Source of the DNA: Pseudomonadota bacterium
GTDB taxonomy: Bacteria; Pseudomonadota; Gammaproteobacteria; Steroidobacterales; Steroidobacteraceae
Assembly: GCA_023423935.1 (NCBI GenBank)
Contig: JAFAEQ010000010.1
Span: 1 to 64,000, forward strand
Direction of reading: 5' to 3'
Length of the DNA: 64,000 nt
Below the pieces are notes generated by a model. That model saw nothing but the letters and a program-made list of their open reading frames with translations, had not been told where the DNA came from and did not search any database. This document shows positions 1-8,022 of this stretch, one piece after another (position 1 is the first letter of the stretch; each line of letters begins with the position of its first letter). A program made the position numbers and the translations under genes.

Positions 1-23
1 GGCTGGGTGCGTGGGGGCGGGCG

Positions 24-41
24 CCCCCCCCCCCCCCCCCC
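24..41. repeat. Homopolymer tract of 18 cytosines
   Basis: Eighteen consecutive C residues follow a G-rich stretch near the left edge. Such tracts are prone to polymerase slippage and to sequencing length errors. No reading frame clearly depends on it here. Confidence 0.85.
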
Positions 42-105
42 ACGAAAGCGGTCAGGAAGTGCTGTGGAAGCGCAACCGGACGGTTTGACGGACCGGACGT
101 CTGTA

Positions 106-242
106 GCCGCAAAGACCGCAAAAAATCGGACGATCAGGGAAAGCCAACACCGCAGAATTGAGGAGAAAGTGGCCGCCGGTGCAGTGCACTATCAACAGAC
201 TTCCTCCTGACAATCTTTTTTCTTTTTTGCGGTCTTTGCGGC
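106..242. repeat. Hairpin element with 20-bp perfect inverted repeats
   Basis: The arm at 106-125 (GCCGCAAAGACCGC followed by six A) is the exact reverse complement of the arm at 223-242, with 97 bp between them. The element lies just downstream of the DUF885 stop codon. It has no coding content that I recognise. It could be a MITE-like or REP-like repeat, or a large transcript-end structure: reading along the minus strand, the first arm ends in a purine run and the second is followed by nothing U-rich. Confidence 0.7.
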
Positions 243-259
243 CGTTCTCGTTCTCGTTC

Positions 260-2032
260 TTACCCCTCGCCCTGCGCCGAAGGCACGAACTCCTCCAGCA
301 CTGCTTTCTCGAGCAGGTCGAAAGGCAGCAGGCCCTGGCCGATGATGAAGTCGTGATACGGCTGTTCCTTGAACTTGTCTTTGAGCAGCAGTTCGACCTT
401 GGTGCGTAGCGCATCCAGTTTGGTGTAGCCGTAGTAGTAGGAAGTCGCCTGGCCGGGAGAGTTGAAGGTGTAGCGGTCGATTTCCTGCTTGGCCATCGGC
501 TCCGAGAGCATTACCTCCTCCATGAGGAAGCGTTGCGCGTCGTCGGGCTGCATCATGCCGAGGTTCAGCATGGGATCGAGGAACGCGCGGGCCTCGCGCA
601 TCATGCGCATCTGCAAGGCGCCCAGCCTGCCCTCGGGCGGCATGAAGCGAACCATCAATGCTTCCGCGTACAGCGCCCAGCCTTCGACGTTGGCGCTGTT
701 GAACGCGTAGACGATGCGAGCGGTCGATACGCCGCGCTCGAGCATTCCCGCGAACTGCAATTCGTGTCCCGGACGCGCTTCATGCGCCGTCAGCGTCCAG
801 GCGATCGAGTCGTGGCTGAAGTCGTCCATGGTCACGCCCCGTTTCGCGTTCGGATTCGAGGTGGGCAGCACGAACTCCGCAGGCTCGCCGGTATTGCCCA
901 CCAGCCGCGGCGGATCGATATGTGGCGCAGGGGTCGCCGCTGATTCGGCTTCCGTGCCGAGGCGGATGACCGCCTTGCGATTCGGCAAAGTGACGATGTT
1001 CTCGCGACGCACGATCGCCTCGATCTGATCGAGCCGGCCGTAGTAAAGATCGAGGAGCTTGTCGTTCGGGATCTTCTCCTGCTTGAGAAGCCGCACGACC
1101 GTGCGGTAATCGGTCGCACTCCAGTTGCGCTTCTCCGCGACTTCCTTCGCCGTGATCTGCAGCTCGCTGCGCGTCTGCACATAGTTGGCGAGTCCGCGCT
1201 CGATGAGTTCCTGTGGATCCATGTCCACGCCGTAGGCCTTCAGGTTATTGGCATACAGCTCCACCGGCAGCTGACTCGTCTTGCGGGCACGCGGCAACAC
1301 TTCCGACCTTACCCACTGACCGTATTCATTCATCTGCTGACGAAGCAGCTTCATGTCCTTCGTCCAACCCTTGAGGCCGCTGTTCTTGAGCAGCGCCTCG
1401 ATGCCATCGATATAGCGATTCTGGTTGTCGAGATACTGCTGCGCCTCGACGATCCACGGACCCAGCAATGCCGGATTCGCAGCGTCTTCTTCGTAGCGCT
1501 GACGAGCGAGCACCGTGAGCGGCGTGGTGCCCTTTTCCGCGCCGACATAGCGATGCAGACGTGCGAGCGCCGCCTGCTGGCGCTGCTTCGGCACGCGCGA
1601 ATCGAGCAGGTTCTGGAAGCCCGAGTAGACGGTCTGGGGCAGGTCGAAGAACGTCAGCAGATATTTGCGGTTCAGCTCGGAGCTGCGGCGCTGCTGATTC
1701 GCCGCCTTGATCATGATGTCCAGATCCTGCTGGATCCGCTTGTCCTGAGCCTCGGCGCGTGCGCGCTCCAGCTGCCGCGTGGCCTTCTCGAGATCGGACT
1801 CGAAGCGTTGCTGAAACTGCGGATTCAGATCGAGCACCTGGTCGTCATAGCCCTCGATGCCCAGCGATGAGGCGCTCTCGGGACTGTACTTGGCGTTGAT
1901 CTGCAGCAGCAGCTCCGCATGACCGTTGCTCGTCAACACCCATTCGGGCTCGGCAGGTGCCGTTTGTGCCGACACTGCAAGGCTCACGATTGAAAGTGTG
2001 AGCGCCGCCGCCCATCGTGCCACTCGATTCAT
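260..2032 (-). CDS. DUF885 family exported protein (putative metallopeptidase-like)
   Basis: The 590-residue product starts with a cleavable signal peptide (hydrophobic residues about 8-22, ending SAQ), so it is predicted to be exported. The body is the long helical DUF885 fold, and an HEARPGH motif at residues 417-423 matches the HExxPGH signature of this family, which resembles a zinc-peptidase site. Its substrate is unknown; DUF885 proteins are often annotated as putative peptidases. The length is normal for the family. The start at 2032 has a short AGGA just upstream. It is the last gene of a same-strand group with the two genes at 2136-3207, but the spacing does not prove an operon. Confidence 0.85.
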   Translation of the reverse strand: MNRVARWAAALTLSIVSLAVSAQTAPAEPEWVLTSNGHAELLLQINAKYSPESASSLGIEGYDDQVLDLNPQFQQRFESDLEKATRQLERARAEAQDKRIQQDLDIMIKAANQQRRSSELNRKYLLTFFDLPQTVYSGFQNLLDSRVPKQRQQAALARLHRYVGAEKGTTPLTVLARQRYEEDAANPALLGPWIVEAQQYLDNQNRYIDGIEALLKNSGLKGWTKDMKLLRQQMNEYGQWVRSEVLPRARKTSQLPVELYANNLKAYGVDMDPQELIERGLANYVQTRSELQITAKEVAEKRNWSATDYRTVVRLLKQEKIPNDKLLDLYYGRLDQIEAIVRRENIVTLPNRKAVIRLGTEAESAATPAPHIDPPRLVGNTGEPAEFVLPTSNPNAKRGVTMDDFSHDSIAWTLTAHEARPGHELQFAGMLERGVSTARIVYAFNSANVEGWALYAEALMVRFMPPEGRLGALQMRMMREARAFLDPMLNLGMMQPDDAQRFLMEEVMLSEPMAKQEIDRYTFNSPGQATSYYYGYTKLDALRTKVELLLKDKFKEQPYHDFIIGQGLLPFDLLEKAVLEEFVPSAQGEG

Positions 2033-2135
2033 ATTCCTAAGCCTCGCTCGATTCGTTTAGATCGCGGATCTTTGCACGAACGTCCCGCGATCGGTCTATG
2101 GATTTCGACGTCTTGCCGCACATGCCGACGTTCTT

Positions 2136-2753
2136 TCAGAACCAGCTGTAGTTGAAGCTGATGCTGATCCGCTCGGCATCCACAGGGTTGGGCGCAACCT
2201 CATGTCGCAACCAGCTCTCGAACAGCACGACGTGGCCAGCCTCTGCCGGGATCACGAACCAGGGCCGCCGCCTCGGGTCGGCATCGGCACGTCGCGGCGG
2301 CGCGGCCATCATGCGCTCAAGCCGCGGATCTTCGAACTTGATGCCCGATGAACCGCGCGGCGTCTGAACGTAGTACGTGCCGCTGATCGTCGACAGCGGA
2401 TGCAGGTGCAATCCGTGCACGACCTGGTGCGGCATGATGTTCACCCAGCAGTCGGTGATCGACAGCGGACGCGACTCGACGTCGAGCTCGAGTTTCCTCG
2501 CGAACTTGCGCACGTGTCGATCGAGGTGCCGGGCCAGTGTCGCGAATGTCGGCGACACCTCGTGCATGCGCGACACCGAGTTGTAGGACGTGTAGCCGCC
2601 GGGATAGTTCGTCGCGGACCAGTGCCGCCCCGCGCCATCGTCTTCACGCAGCTGCAGACTTTCCTGCAGCAATCGTTTGTTGAGCGCTCGCCAGTTCGCG
2701 CCATCCAGAGGCGCCGAATACACGAGCGTGGGAAACAGACTGATCGTCGACAT
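2136..2753 (-). CDS. TIGR02466-type putative 2OG-Fe(II) oxygenase
   Basis: The 205-residue protein opens with the ISLFPTLVYS segment and carries a tyrosine/glycine-rich YPGGYTSY segment, both typical of the TIGR02466 family, which is placed in the 2-oxoglutarate/iron oxygenase superfamily. An HGLHLHP segment near the middle and a late LRHEVAP segment are the likely metal and 2OG ligands. There is no signal peptide, so it is probably cytoplasmic. The substrate is unknown. No Shine-Dalgarno sequence is evident: the region directly upstream is an array of 9-bp tandem repeats. The family assignment is fairly sure, the chemistry is inferred. Confidence 0.75.
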   Translation of the reverse strand: MSTISLFPTLVYSAPLDGANWRALNKRLLQESLQLREDDGAGRHWSATNYPGGYTSYNSVSRMHEVSPTFATLARHLDRHVRKFARKLELDVESRPLSITDCWVNIMPHQVVHGLHLHPLSTISGTYYVQTPRGSSGIKFEDPRLERMMAAPPRRADADPRRRPWFVIPAEAGHVVLFESWLRHEVAPNPVDAERISISFNYSWF

Positions 2754-2768
2754 GGATTAGGGATCGGA

Positions 2769-2840
2769 GTGATGGAAGTGATGGCGGTGATGGCGGTGAT
2801 GGCAGTGATGGCGGCGATGGAGGTGATGGCAGTGATGGCC
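2769..2840. repeat. Tandem repeat, eight 9-bp units (GTGATGGCG-like)
   Basis: Eight consecutive 9-bp units of consensus GTGATGGCG, with one or two changes per unit, fill almost the whole gap between the ArsC-family gene and the start of the TIGR02466 gene. On the minus strand the array ends 15 nt before the ATG, where a ribosome binding site would be expected. Confidence 0.9.
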
Positions 2841-2853
2841 GCAGGCACAACGT

Positions 2854-3207
2854 TCAGCGTGGCAGCAGCTCGCGGGTATAGACGTCCGGCTTGAAGCCGA
2901 CGATCAACTTGCCTTCGCCTTCGAGCACCGGCCGCTTGATCATCGAAGGCTGCGACTGCATCAGTTGCAAGGCGCGGGCCTCATCGAGATCCTGCTGATC
3001 GGCTTCCGGCAGGGAACGAAAAGTACGGCCGGATCGATTGAGCAGCGCCTCCCAACCCACCTGTCTCGCCCAGCGCTCGAGGGCATCAGAATCGATTCCT
3101 GCCTTCTTGTAATCATGAAAGGCGAAAGAAACGCCCTGCTCTTCGAGCCAGAGACGGGCTTTCTTCATCGTGTCGCAATTCTTGATGCCGTACAGCACGA
3201 GCGCCAT
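2854..3207 (-). CDS. ArsC/Spx-family reductase (YffB type)
   Basis: This 117-residue protein has the thioredoxin-like ArsC fold. It begins VLYGIKNCDTMKKA, in which the single cysteine before DTMKKA is the signature of YffB/Spx-type arsenate reductase homologues, and ends with the family's KRPVLE and VGFKPDVY segments. YffB-like members probably act as glutathione-dependent thiol reductases; arsenate reduction is not established for them and no ars genes are nearby. The start is supported by a good GGAG sequence 7 nt upstream. Length is normal. Confidence 0.88.
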   Translation of the reverse strand: MALVLYGIKNCDTMKKARLWLEEQGVSFAFHDYKKAGIDSDALERWARQVGWEALLNRSGRTFRSLPEADQQDLDEARALQLMQSQPSMIKRPVLEGEGKLIVGFKPDVYTRELLPR

Positions 3208-3298
3208 GGCGTTCTCCTTCCCGGATATTTCCGTCGAGGATATCGAAGTGCTCGCCTGACCTGCCAGAGTCGGCGCTCGCTGATTGACACCTCATCTT

Positions 3299-3338
3299 TG
3301 CCCCGGCACCTTCTGCCGCGGCAATACTTGCCTCGGCA
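3299..3338 (+). promoter_or_regulatory. Three phased TGCCNCGGCA operators of the marR-efflux operon
   Basis: Three near-identical 10-bp inverted repeats occur at 3299-3308 (TGCCCCGGCA), 3314-3323 (TGCCGCGGCA) and 3329-3338 (TGCCTCGGCA), with centres exactly 15 bp apart. The last ends 20 bp before the marR ATG. MarR dimers bind short palindromes and commonly autoregulate the operon they head, so these are the likely sites for the product of 3359-3844. Confidence 0.75.
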
Positions 3339-3358
3339 AAGGTTTCGATCGCACTGCA

Positions 3359-3844
3359 ATGACCGTCAAGCACTACGACCCGAAGACCTTCAGCACGAGC
3401 CAGAACGTGGGTTATCTGGTGAAGATGTCGCATTCTCTGATCCACGATGCGCAGGCCGCCGCGTTCGCCGCGCACGACATCAGTTTCGTGCAATGGATCG
3501 TGCTGTTTAAGTTGCGCGAGGGCGCCGGCATCAGCGCGAGCGATCTGTGCCGGCAGATGAGACACGACAACGGCGCATTCACGCGACTGATCGATCAGCT
3601 CGAGGAACGCGGCCTGGTCGAACGTCAGCGCAGCAACGAAGATCGTCGTGTGGTGAATCTTGCCTTGACCACCGCCGGGCGACGCAAGGTGGCCGAGCTT
3701 CTGCCGCTCATGGTCGACGTACTGAATGCGGCGACGTCCGCGTTCACCAAGACGGAGATCGCCGAGCTCACCCGCCTGCTGAACAAGTTCATCGACACGC
3801 TCAAGTCGCAGGAACAGGCGCGCTCCGGAGGCGCATCGACATGA
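3359..3844 (+). CDS. MarR family transcriptional regulator
   Basis: A 161-residue winged-helix regulator starting MTVKHYDP. The recognition region (SASDLCRQMRHDNGAFTRLIDQLEERGLV) and the wing containing NEDRRVVNL are typical of MarR proteins, which repress multidrug efflux genes until a small aromatic ligand binds. An in-frame ATG 75 nt upstream would run through the three operator palindromes, so the start at 3359 is preferred. The coding end overlaps the next start by 4 nt, so it heads a regulator-OMP-MFP-MFS operon that it probably represses itself. Confidence 0.88.
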   Translation: MTVKHYDPKTFSTSQNVGYLVKMSHSLIHDAQAAAFAAHDISFVQWIVLFKLREGAGISASDLCRQMRHDNGAFTRLIDQLEERGLVERQRSNEDRRVVNLALTTAGRRKVAELLPLMVDVLNAATSAFTKTEIAELTRLLNKFIDTLKSQEQARSGGAST

Positions 3845-5256
3845 AAATCTTCGCACCCGTCGCAGCCACGCTTCTGCTCGCCGGTTGCGTGACACCTCAA
3901 GTGGAAGACCCGCGAGGGACTGCACTCGATACGCAGTCGCTCGGACTCACAGGCGATTCGGTCAAAGCTGCCGAGAGCGAATGGTGGAAGGCGCTCGGCG
4001 ATCCGCAACTGAATGCATTGATCGAAGAGGCGACGCGCAACTCCCCGTCACTCGCACAAGCGCTCGCACGCGTGCGCGGCGCGCAGGCTCAGCTCCAGGC
4101 GGCAGGTGCTGCGACGCGCCCATCTTTCAGCCTCGATGGCGAGGAAACCTGGCAGCGCTTTTCCGAGAACTACTACATCCCGCCACCCTTCGGCGGACAC
4201 ACCTACTGGGTCGGACAGGTCGGCGCGAATCTGAGCTGGGATCTCGATTTCTGGGGTCGACAGTCCGCGCTCATCGCTCAGGCGCGCGCGCAGAACATCG
4301 CAAGCGATCTCGATGTTGCCGCAGCCAGGCTCGCGCTCGCCGGTTCGATCACACAGGCCTATGTCGATCTGTATCGCGCCTGGCAGATGATCGACATTGC
4401 CGACCGGCTGATCGAACAGCGCGAGCAACTGCTCAAGCTCACACGCGATCGCGTCAGCGCGGGGTTGGAGAGCCAGATCGACCAGCGTATTGCCGAGGCC
4501 GCCCTCCCCCAGGCGCGAGTCGCGAAACTCCAGGCCGAGAGCGCACGCGATCTCGCACTGCATCGACTCGCGGCGCTGGCCGGAGACGGCGCGAATCGCT
4601 ATGCGCAGATCGCCCGTCCGCAACTGACGCTCGACGCCGCGTTGCCGCTGCCCGAGCAATTGCCGATGGATCTGCTCTCGCACCGCCCGGATGTGCTGGC
4701 GGCTCGTGCGCGCGTCGAAGCAGCCGGCGCCGGCCGCGAATCGGCGCATGCCGCCTTCTTTCCGGACGTGAGCCTCAAAGCATTCGTCGGCACGCAGGCC
4801 ATCGGTCTCGACAACCTGACCGAGGGCGGCAGCCTCGTGTATGGCGCAGGCCCTGCATTGCATCTGCCGATCTTCGATGCGCGTCGACTGCGCGCCGGAT
4901 ACCAGCGTGCGACGGCCGAACTCGACGCCTCGGTCGCCAGCTACAACTCGACGGTGCTCGATGCCGTGCGTCAGACCGCCGATCAGCTCACATTGCAGGA
5001 CGCATACGCGCGTCAGATCGGCGAAGCCGAACAGACCTTGCAGGCGGCCTCTCAGGCATTCGAGCTGGCCCGCAAACGTTATTCCGCAGGCTTGAGCACA
5101 CAGCTCGTGGTGCTCGATGCCGAATCGCGCGTGCTGGACGCACGACGCGAGCTGGTCAACGCCAACGCGGGGCGGATCGCCGCGCGAGTCAATCTACTTC
5201 TGGCCCTGGGTGGCAGCTTCGATCCTGCCACACCCGTTACGAACGGAGCTCTCTGA
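3841..5256 (+). CDS. NodT-family outer membrane efflux lipoprotein
   Basis: The 471-residue product begins with a lipoprotein signal peptide whose lipobox LLAGC puts the acylated cysteine near residue 18. It contains the two repeated OEP domains of TolC-like channels, including the LSWDLDFWGRQ segment that is typical of the NodT/OprM group. It forms the outer-membrane exit duct for the pump encoded by the next two genes. It overlaps both neighbours by a few nucleotides, which indicates translational coupling. The ligand range of the pump cannot be read from the sequence. Confidence 0.92.
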   Translation: MKIFAPVAATLLLAGCVTPQVEDPRGTALDTQSLGLTGDSVKAAESEWWKALGDPQLNALIEEATRNSPSLAQALARVRGAQAQLQAAGAATRPSFSLDGEETWQRFSENYYIPPPFGGHTYWVGQVGANLSWDLDFWGRQSALIAQARAQNIASDLDVAAARLALAGSITQAYVDLYRAWQMIDIADRLIEQREQLLKLTRDRVSAGLESQIDQRIAEAALPQARVAKLQAESARDLALHRLAALAGDGANRYAQIARPQLTLDAALPLPEQLPMDLLSHRPDVLAARARVEAAGAGRESAHAAFFPDVSLKAFVGTQAIGLDNLTEGGSLVYGAGPALHLPIFDARRLRAGYQRATAELDASVASYNSTVLDAVRQTADQLTLQDAYARQIGEAEQTLQAASQAFELARKRYSAGLSTQLVVLDAESRVLDARRELVNANAGRIAARVNLLLALGGSFDPATPVTNGAL

Positions 5257-6437
5257 TGAACACGCCTGATCCTGTGACTGCCGCGCAGCCCAACGGCACG
5301 CGCCGCAAACGTCTGATCGTGTTCGCGGCGTTGGTGGCGATTGCGGGTATCGCCTATGGCGCCTACTGGATGCTGCACGCGCAGTACTACGAAGAAACCG
5401 ACGACGCCTACGTCGCCACGGATCTCGTGCAGATCACAAGCGAAGTAGCTGGCGCGGTCACGGCGATCCATGTCGACGACACCCAGTTCGTCCAACGCGG
5501 CCAGCTGCTCGTCGAGATCGATCGTGCAGACGCAGAAGTGGCAATGGCGCGGGCCGAAGCGGAGCTCGCGCGCAGCGTGCGCGAGGTGCGCGGACTCTTC
5601 TCGCAGGCGGAAGGATTGCGTGCGCAGATCCGCGAACGTGAAGTGCAGCTGAAGACCGCTGAAGCCAATCTCGCGCGACGTGAGCAGATCGCAGGGGACG
5701 GAGCGGTCTCAGTCGAAGAGCTGCAGCATGCACGCGATCAGGTGACGCAGTTGCGCGCCGCATTGCAATCGACGAGCGAATCGCTGCGTTCGGTGCGTGC
5801 ACGCATCGACGACACGACGCTGTCGAATCATCCGGAAGTGCTCGCAGCATCCGCGCGCGTTCGCGAAGCAGCGCTGGCACTCAAGCGCACACGAATCGTT
5901 GCGCCGATCGACGGCACCGTCGCGCGACGGAGCGTGCAGATCGGCGCGCGCATCGCGCCGGGGACGCCGCTCATGGCCGTCGTACCTCTGTCGAACGCCT
6001 GGGTCGATGCCAACTTCAAGGAAGTGCAGCTCGATCGCATTCGCATCGGTCAGCCCGTCGAACTGCATGCGGATCTCTACGGCGGCGATGTGGTGTATCA
6101 CGGCAAGGTCGCGGGACTCGGCGCCGGCAGCGGCAGCGCATTTGCACTCCTGCCTGCGCAGAACGCGAGCGGCAACTGGATCAAGATCGTCCAGCGCGTG
6201 CCGGTACGCATCGCACTGGATCCAAAAGAGCTTGCCGAACATCCCCTGCGCGTCGGACTGAGCATGAAGGCACAGATCGACCTGCACGATACCTCCGGCC
6301 CGCTCGTCTCCACTGAAGTGCGCAAGGAGCCGCAGTCGATCGTGGCGAGCGACGATTTCGAGCGGACGGCCACGCAGGAAATCAATCGCATCATTGCCGC
6401 CAACGCAGGTGGGGCTTCGGGGCACGGCGCACCGTGA
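5256..6437 (+). CDS. emrA: EmrA-like HlyD membrane fusion protein
   Basis: A 393-residue periplasmic adaptor with one N-terminal membrane anchor (about residues 18-38), then the YYEETDDAYV segment and a split lipoyl domain typical of HlyD/EmrA proteins, enclosing an alpha-helical hairpin (about 95-190). The APIDGTVARRSVQIGARI segment closes the lipoyl half. It links the inner-membrane carrier to the outer-membrane channel. Its ATG overlaps the stop of the channel gene (ATGA), and its own stop overlaps the GTG of the transporter gene, so the three are coupled. EmrA by family; the exact substrate is unknown. Confidence 0.92.
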   Translation: MNTPDPVTAAQPNGTRRKRLIVFAALVAIAGIAYGAYWMLHAQYYEETDDAYVATDLVQITSEVAGAVTAIHVDDTQFVQRGQLLVEIDRADAEVAMARAEAELARSVREVRGLFSQAEGLRAQIREREVQLKTAEANLARREQIAGDGAVSVEELQHARDQVTQLRAALQSTSESLRSVRARIDDTTLSNHPEVLAASARVREAALALKRTRIVAPIDGTVARRSVQIGARIAPGTPLMAVVPLSNAWVDANFKEVQLDRIRIGQPVELHADLYGGDVVYHGKVAGLGAGSGSAFALLPAQNASGNWIKIVQRVPVRIALDPKELAEHPLRVGLSMKAQIDLHDTSGPLVSTEVRKEPQSIVASDDFERTATQEINRIIAANAGGASGHGAP

Positions 6438-7981
6438 GCGCAACGGCCGCCACTGCTCGGGCGGGCGAGCTAGGCAGCTCGCGTCCAATTATTGCCACTG
6501 CGCTGGCACTCGGCACTTTCATGCAGGTGCTCGACACGACCATCGCGAACGTGTCGATTCCGACCATCGCCGGCAATCTCGGCGTGTCGAGCGATCAGGG
6601 AACGTGGGTGATCACCTCGTTCGCCGTCGCGAACGGCATCTCGGTGCCGCTGACCGGATGGCTGATGCAGCGCTTCGGCGTGGTCAAGGTGTTTGTCGCC
6701 TCCGTGCTGTTCTTCACCATCGCATCGTTCCTCTGCGGCGTCGCATGGAGCTTGTCGAGCCTCGTGCTCTTTCGCGTACTGCAAGGCCTGGTTTCGGGCC
6801 CGATGGTGCCCGGCTCGCAAGCATTGCTGCTGTCGATCTTTCCTCCGCAGAAGAAAGGTCTGGCGCTGGCGATCTGGTCGGCGACGACACTGATCGCGCC
6901 GATCACCGGACCGATTCTCGGCGGCCATATCTCCGACAACTATTCCTGGCCCTGGATCTTTTTCATCAACGTGCCCGTGGGCCTGCTCTGTGCAGCCGTG
7001 TGCTGGCAGGGCCTGAAGAATCGCGAGACACCGACGCGCCAGCTGCCTATCGATGCGATCGGGCTGAGTCTGCTCGTGATCTGGGTGGGTGCGCTGCAGA
7101 TCATGCTCGACACAGGCAAGGATCACGACTGGTTCTCCTCGCCGGTCATCGTGGCCGAAGCCATCATTGCCGTCGTCGGCTTCATCGCCTTCATCATCTG
7201 GGAGCTGGGCGAGAAGCATCCGATCATCGATCTGTCGTTGTTCAAGAGCCGCAACTTCACGCTCGGCGTGCTCGCATTCTGCGTGGGTTACGCCGTGTTC
7301 TTCGGTGCCGTCGTACTGCAGCCGCTGTGGATGCAGAGCTTTCTCGGCTACACCGCGACCTGGGCCGGCCTCGTCGCCGCACCGAGCGGCGTAGTGGCGG
7401 TGCTCTTCTCCCCACTCGTCGGTAAGTATCTCGATCGTTTCGATGCCCGCATCTTCGCGTCGATCTCGTTCGTGGCGTTCGCGATCTCCTATTACATGCG
7501 CTCGCTCTATACCGCCGACGCCAGCTTCGGGGCGTTCGTTGCGCCACTCCTGGTCCAGGGCATCGGCATGTCGATGTTCTTCATCGCCATGCTGAGCATC
7601 CTGCTCGACGGCATCGAGCCGGCGCGCATTCCTGCAGCGTCCGGTCTGTCGAACTTCCTGCGCATCATCGCGGGTGCGTTCGCCACTTCGATCGTGACGA
7701 CGTTCTGGGATCGCCACGCAGCGATGCACCAGACGCATCTGGCCGAGGCGACCAGTGCGTACGATCTGCGACTGCAGCTCGCCGTCGAGAATCTGAAGAA
7801 CCTGGGACTCGATCAGACGCAGGCCATCGGCGCGCTGACGCGCACGCTCGCAAGTCAGGCGTATCTGAAGTCGGCACTCGACTACTTCTGGATTTGCGCA
7901 TGGCTGTGTATCGCCATGATCGGACTGGTGTGGTTCACACGTCGTCCGCGAAGCTCGGCAAGCCCGGCGGGCGCCGACTGA
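6434..7981 (+). CDS. emrB: EmrB/QacA-type DHA2 drug:proton antiporter (MFS, 14 TM)
   Basis: A 515-residue inner-membrane carrier with about 14 hydrophobic segments. The early LDTTIANVSIPTI motif (motif D1) and the GPILGGHISDNYSWPWIFFINVP segment (motif C and the following helix) define the DHA2 drug:H+ antiporter family and match EmrB. It pumps hydrophobic or phenolic toxic compounds through the EmrA-TolC-like complex. The start is a GTG overlapping the emrA stop in GTGA. A hairpin follows the stop. Plausible clients include phenolic acids freed from plant cell walls, but that is inference. Confidence 0.93.
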   Translation: MSATAATARAGELGSSRPIIATALALGTFMQVLDTTIANVSIPTIAGNLGVSSDQGTWVITSFAVANGISVPLTGWLMQRFGVVKVFVASVLFFTIASFLCGVAWSLSSLVLFRVLQGLVSGPMVPGSQALLLSIFPPQKKGLALAIWSATTLIAPITGPILGGHISDNYSWPWIFFINVPVGLLCAAVCWQGLKNRETPTRQLPIDAIGLSLLVIWVGALQIMLDTGKDHDWFSSPVIVAEAIIAVVGFIAFIIWELGEKHPIIDLSLFKSRNFTLGVLAFCVGYAVFFGAVVLQPLWMQSFLGYTATWAGLVAAPSGVVAVLFSPLVGKYLDRFDARIFASISFVAFAISYYMRSLYTADASFGAFVAPLLVQGIGMSMFFIAMLSILLDGIEPARIPAASGLSNFLRIIAGAFATSIVTTFWDRHAAMHQTHLAEATSAYDLRLQLAVENLKNLGLDQTQAIGALTRTLASQAYLKSALDYFWICAWLCIAMIGLVWFTRRPRSSASPAGAD

Positions 7982-7989
7982 TCGTGAGT

Positions 7990-8019
7990 CAGGGAAGTGG
8001 CTCAGTCGGCGCTTCCCTG
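7990..8019 (+). terminator. Hairpin in the convergent gap after emrB
   Basis: CAGGGAAG at 7990-7997 pairs perfectly with CTTCCCTG at 8012-8019 across a 14-nt loop. It sits between the converging emrB and GGDEF/EAL genes, so it can serve either strand. There is no T-run, so intrinsic termination is uncertain. Confidence 0.5.
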
Positions 8020-8022
8020 GCC

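Noticed and set aside
2769..2840. CRISPR-like array
   Set aside because: The units are 9 bp and contiguous, without spacers, and no cas gene is present.
2441..2848. Small protein made of alanine-isoleucine-threonine repeats encoded by the 9-bp array
   Set aside because: The frame exists only because the unit length is a multiple of three. It overlaps the TIGR02466 gene out of frame and has no initiation signal.
3885..6437. Long arginine-rich open frame (850 codons) across nodT and emrA
   Set aside because: It runs out of frame through the two well-supported efflux genes until it joins the true emrA frame. The upstream part has the arginine/serine composition of a GC-rich shadow frame.
7990..8019. 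A third copy of the dispersed post-gene element, since it shares GTCAGGGAAGT
   Set aside because: The match is limited to about 11 bp and the rest of the hairpin differs from the element.
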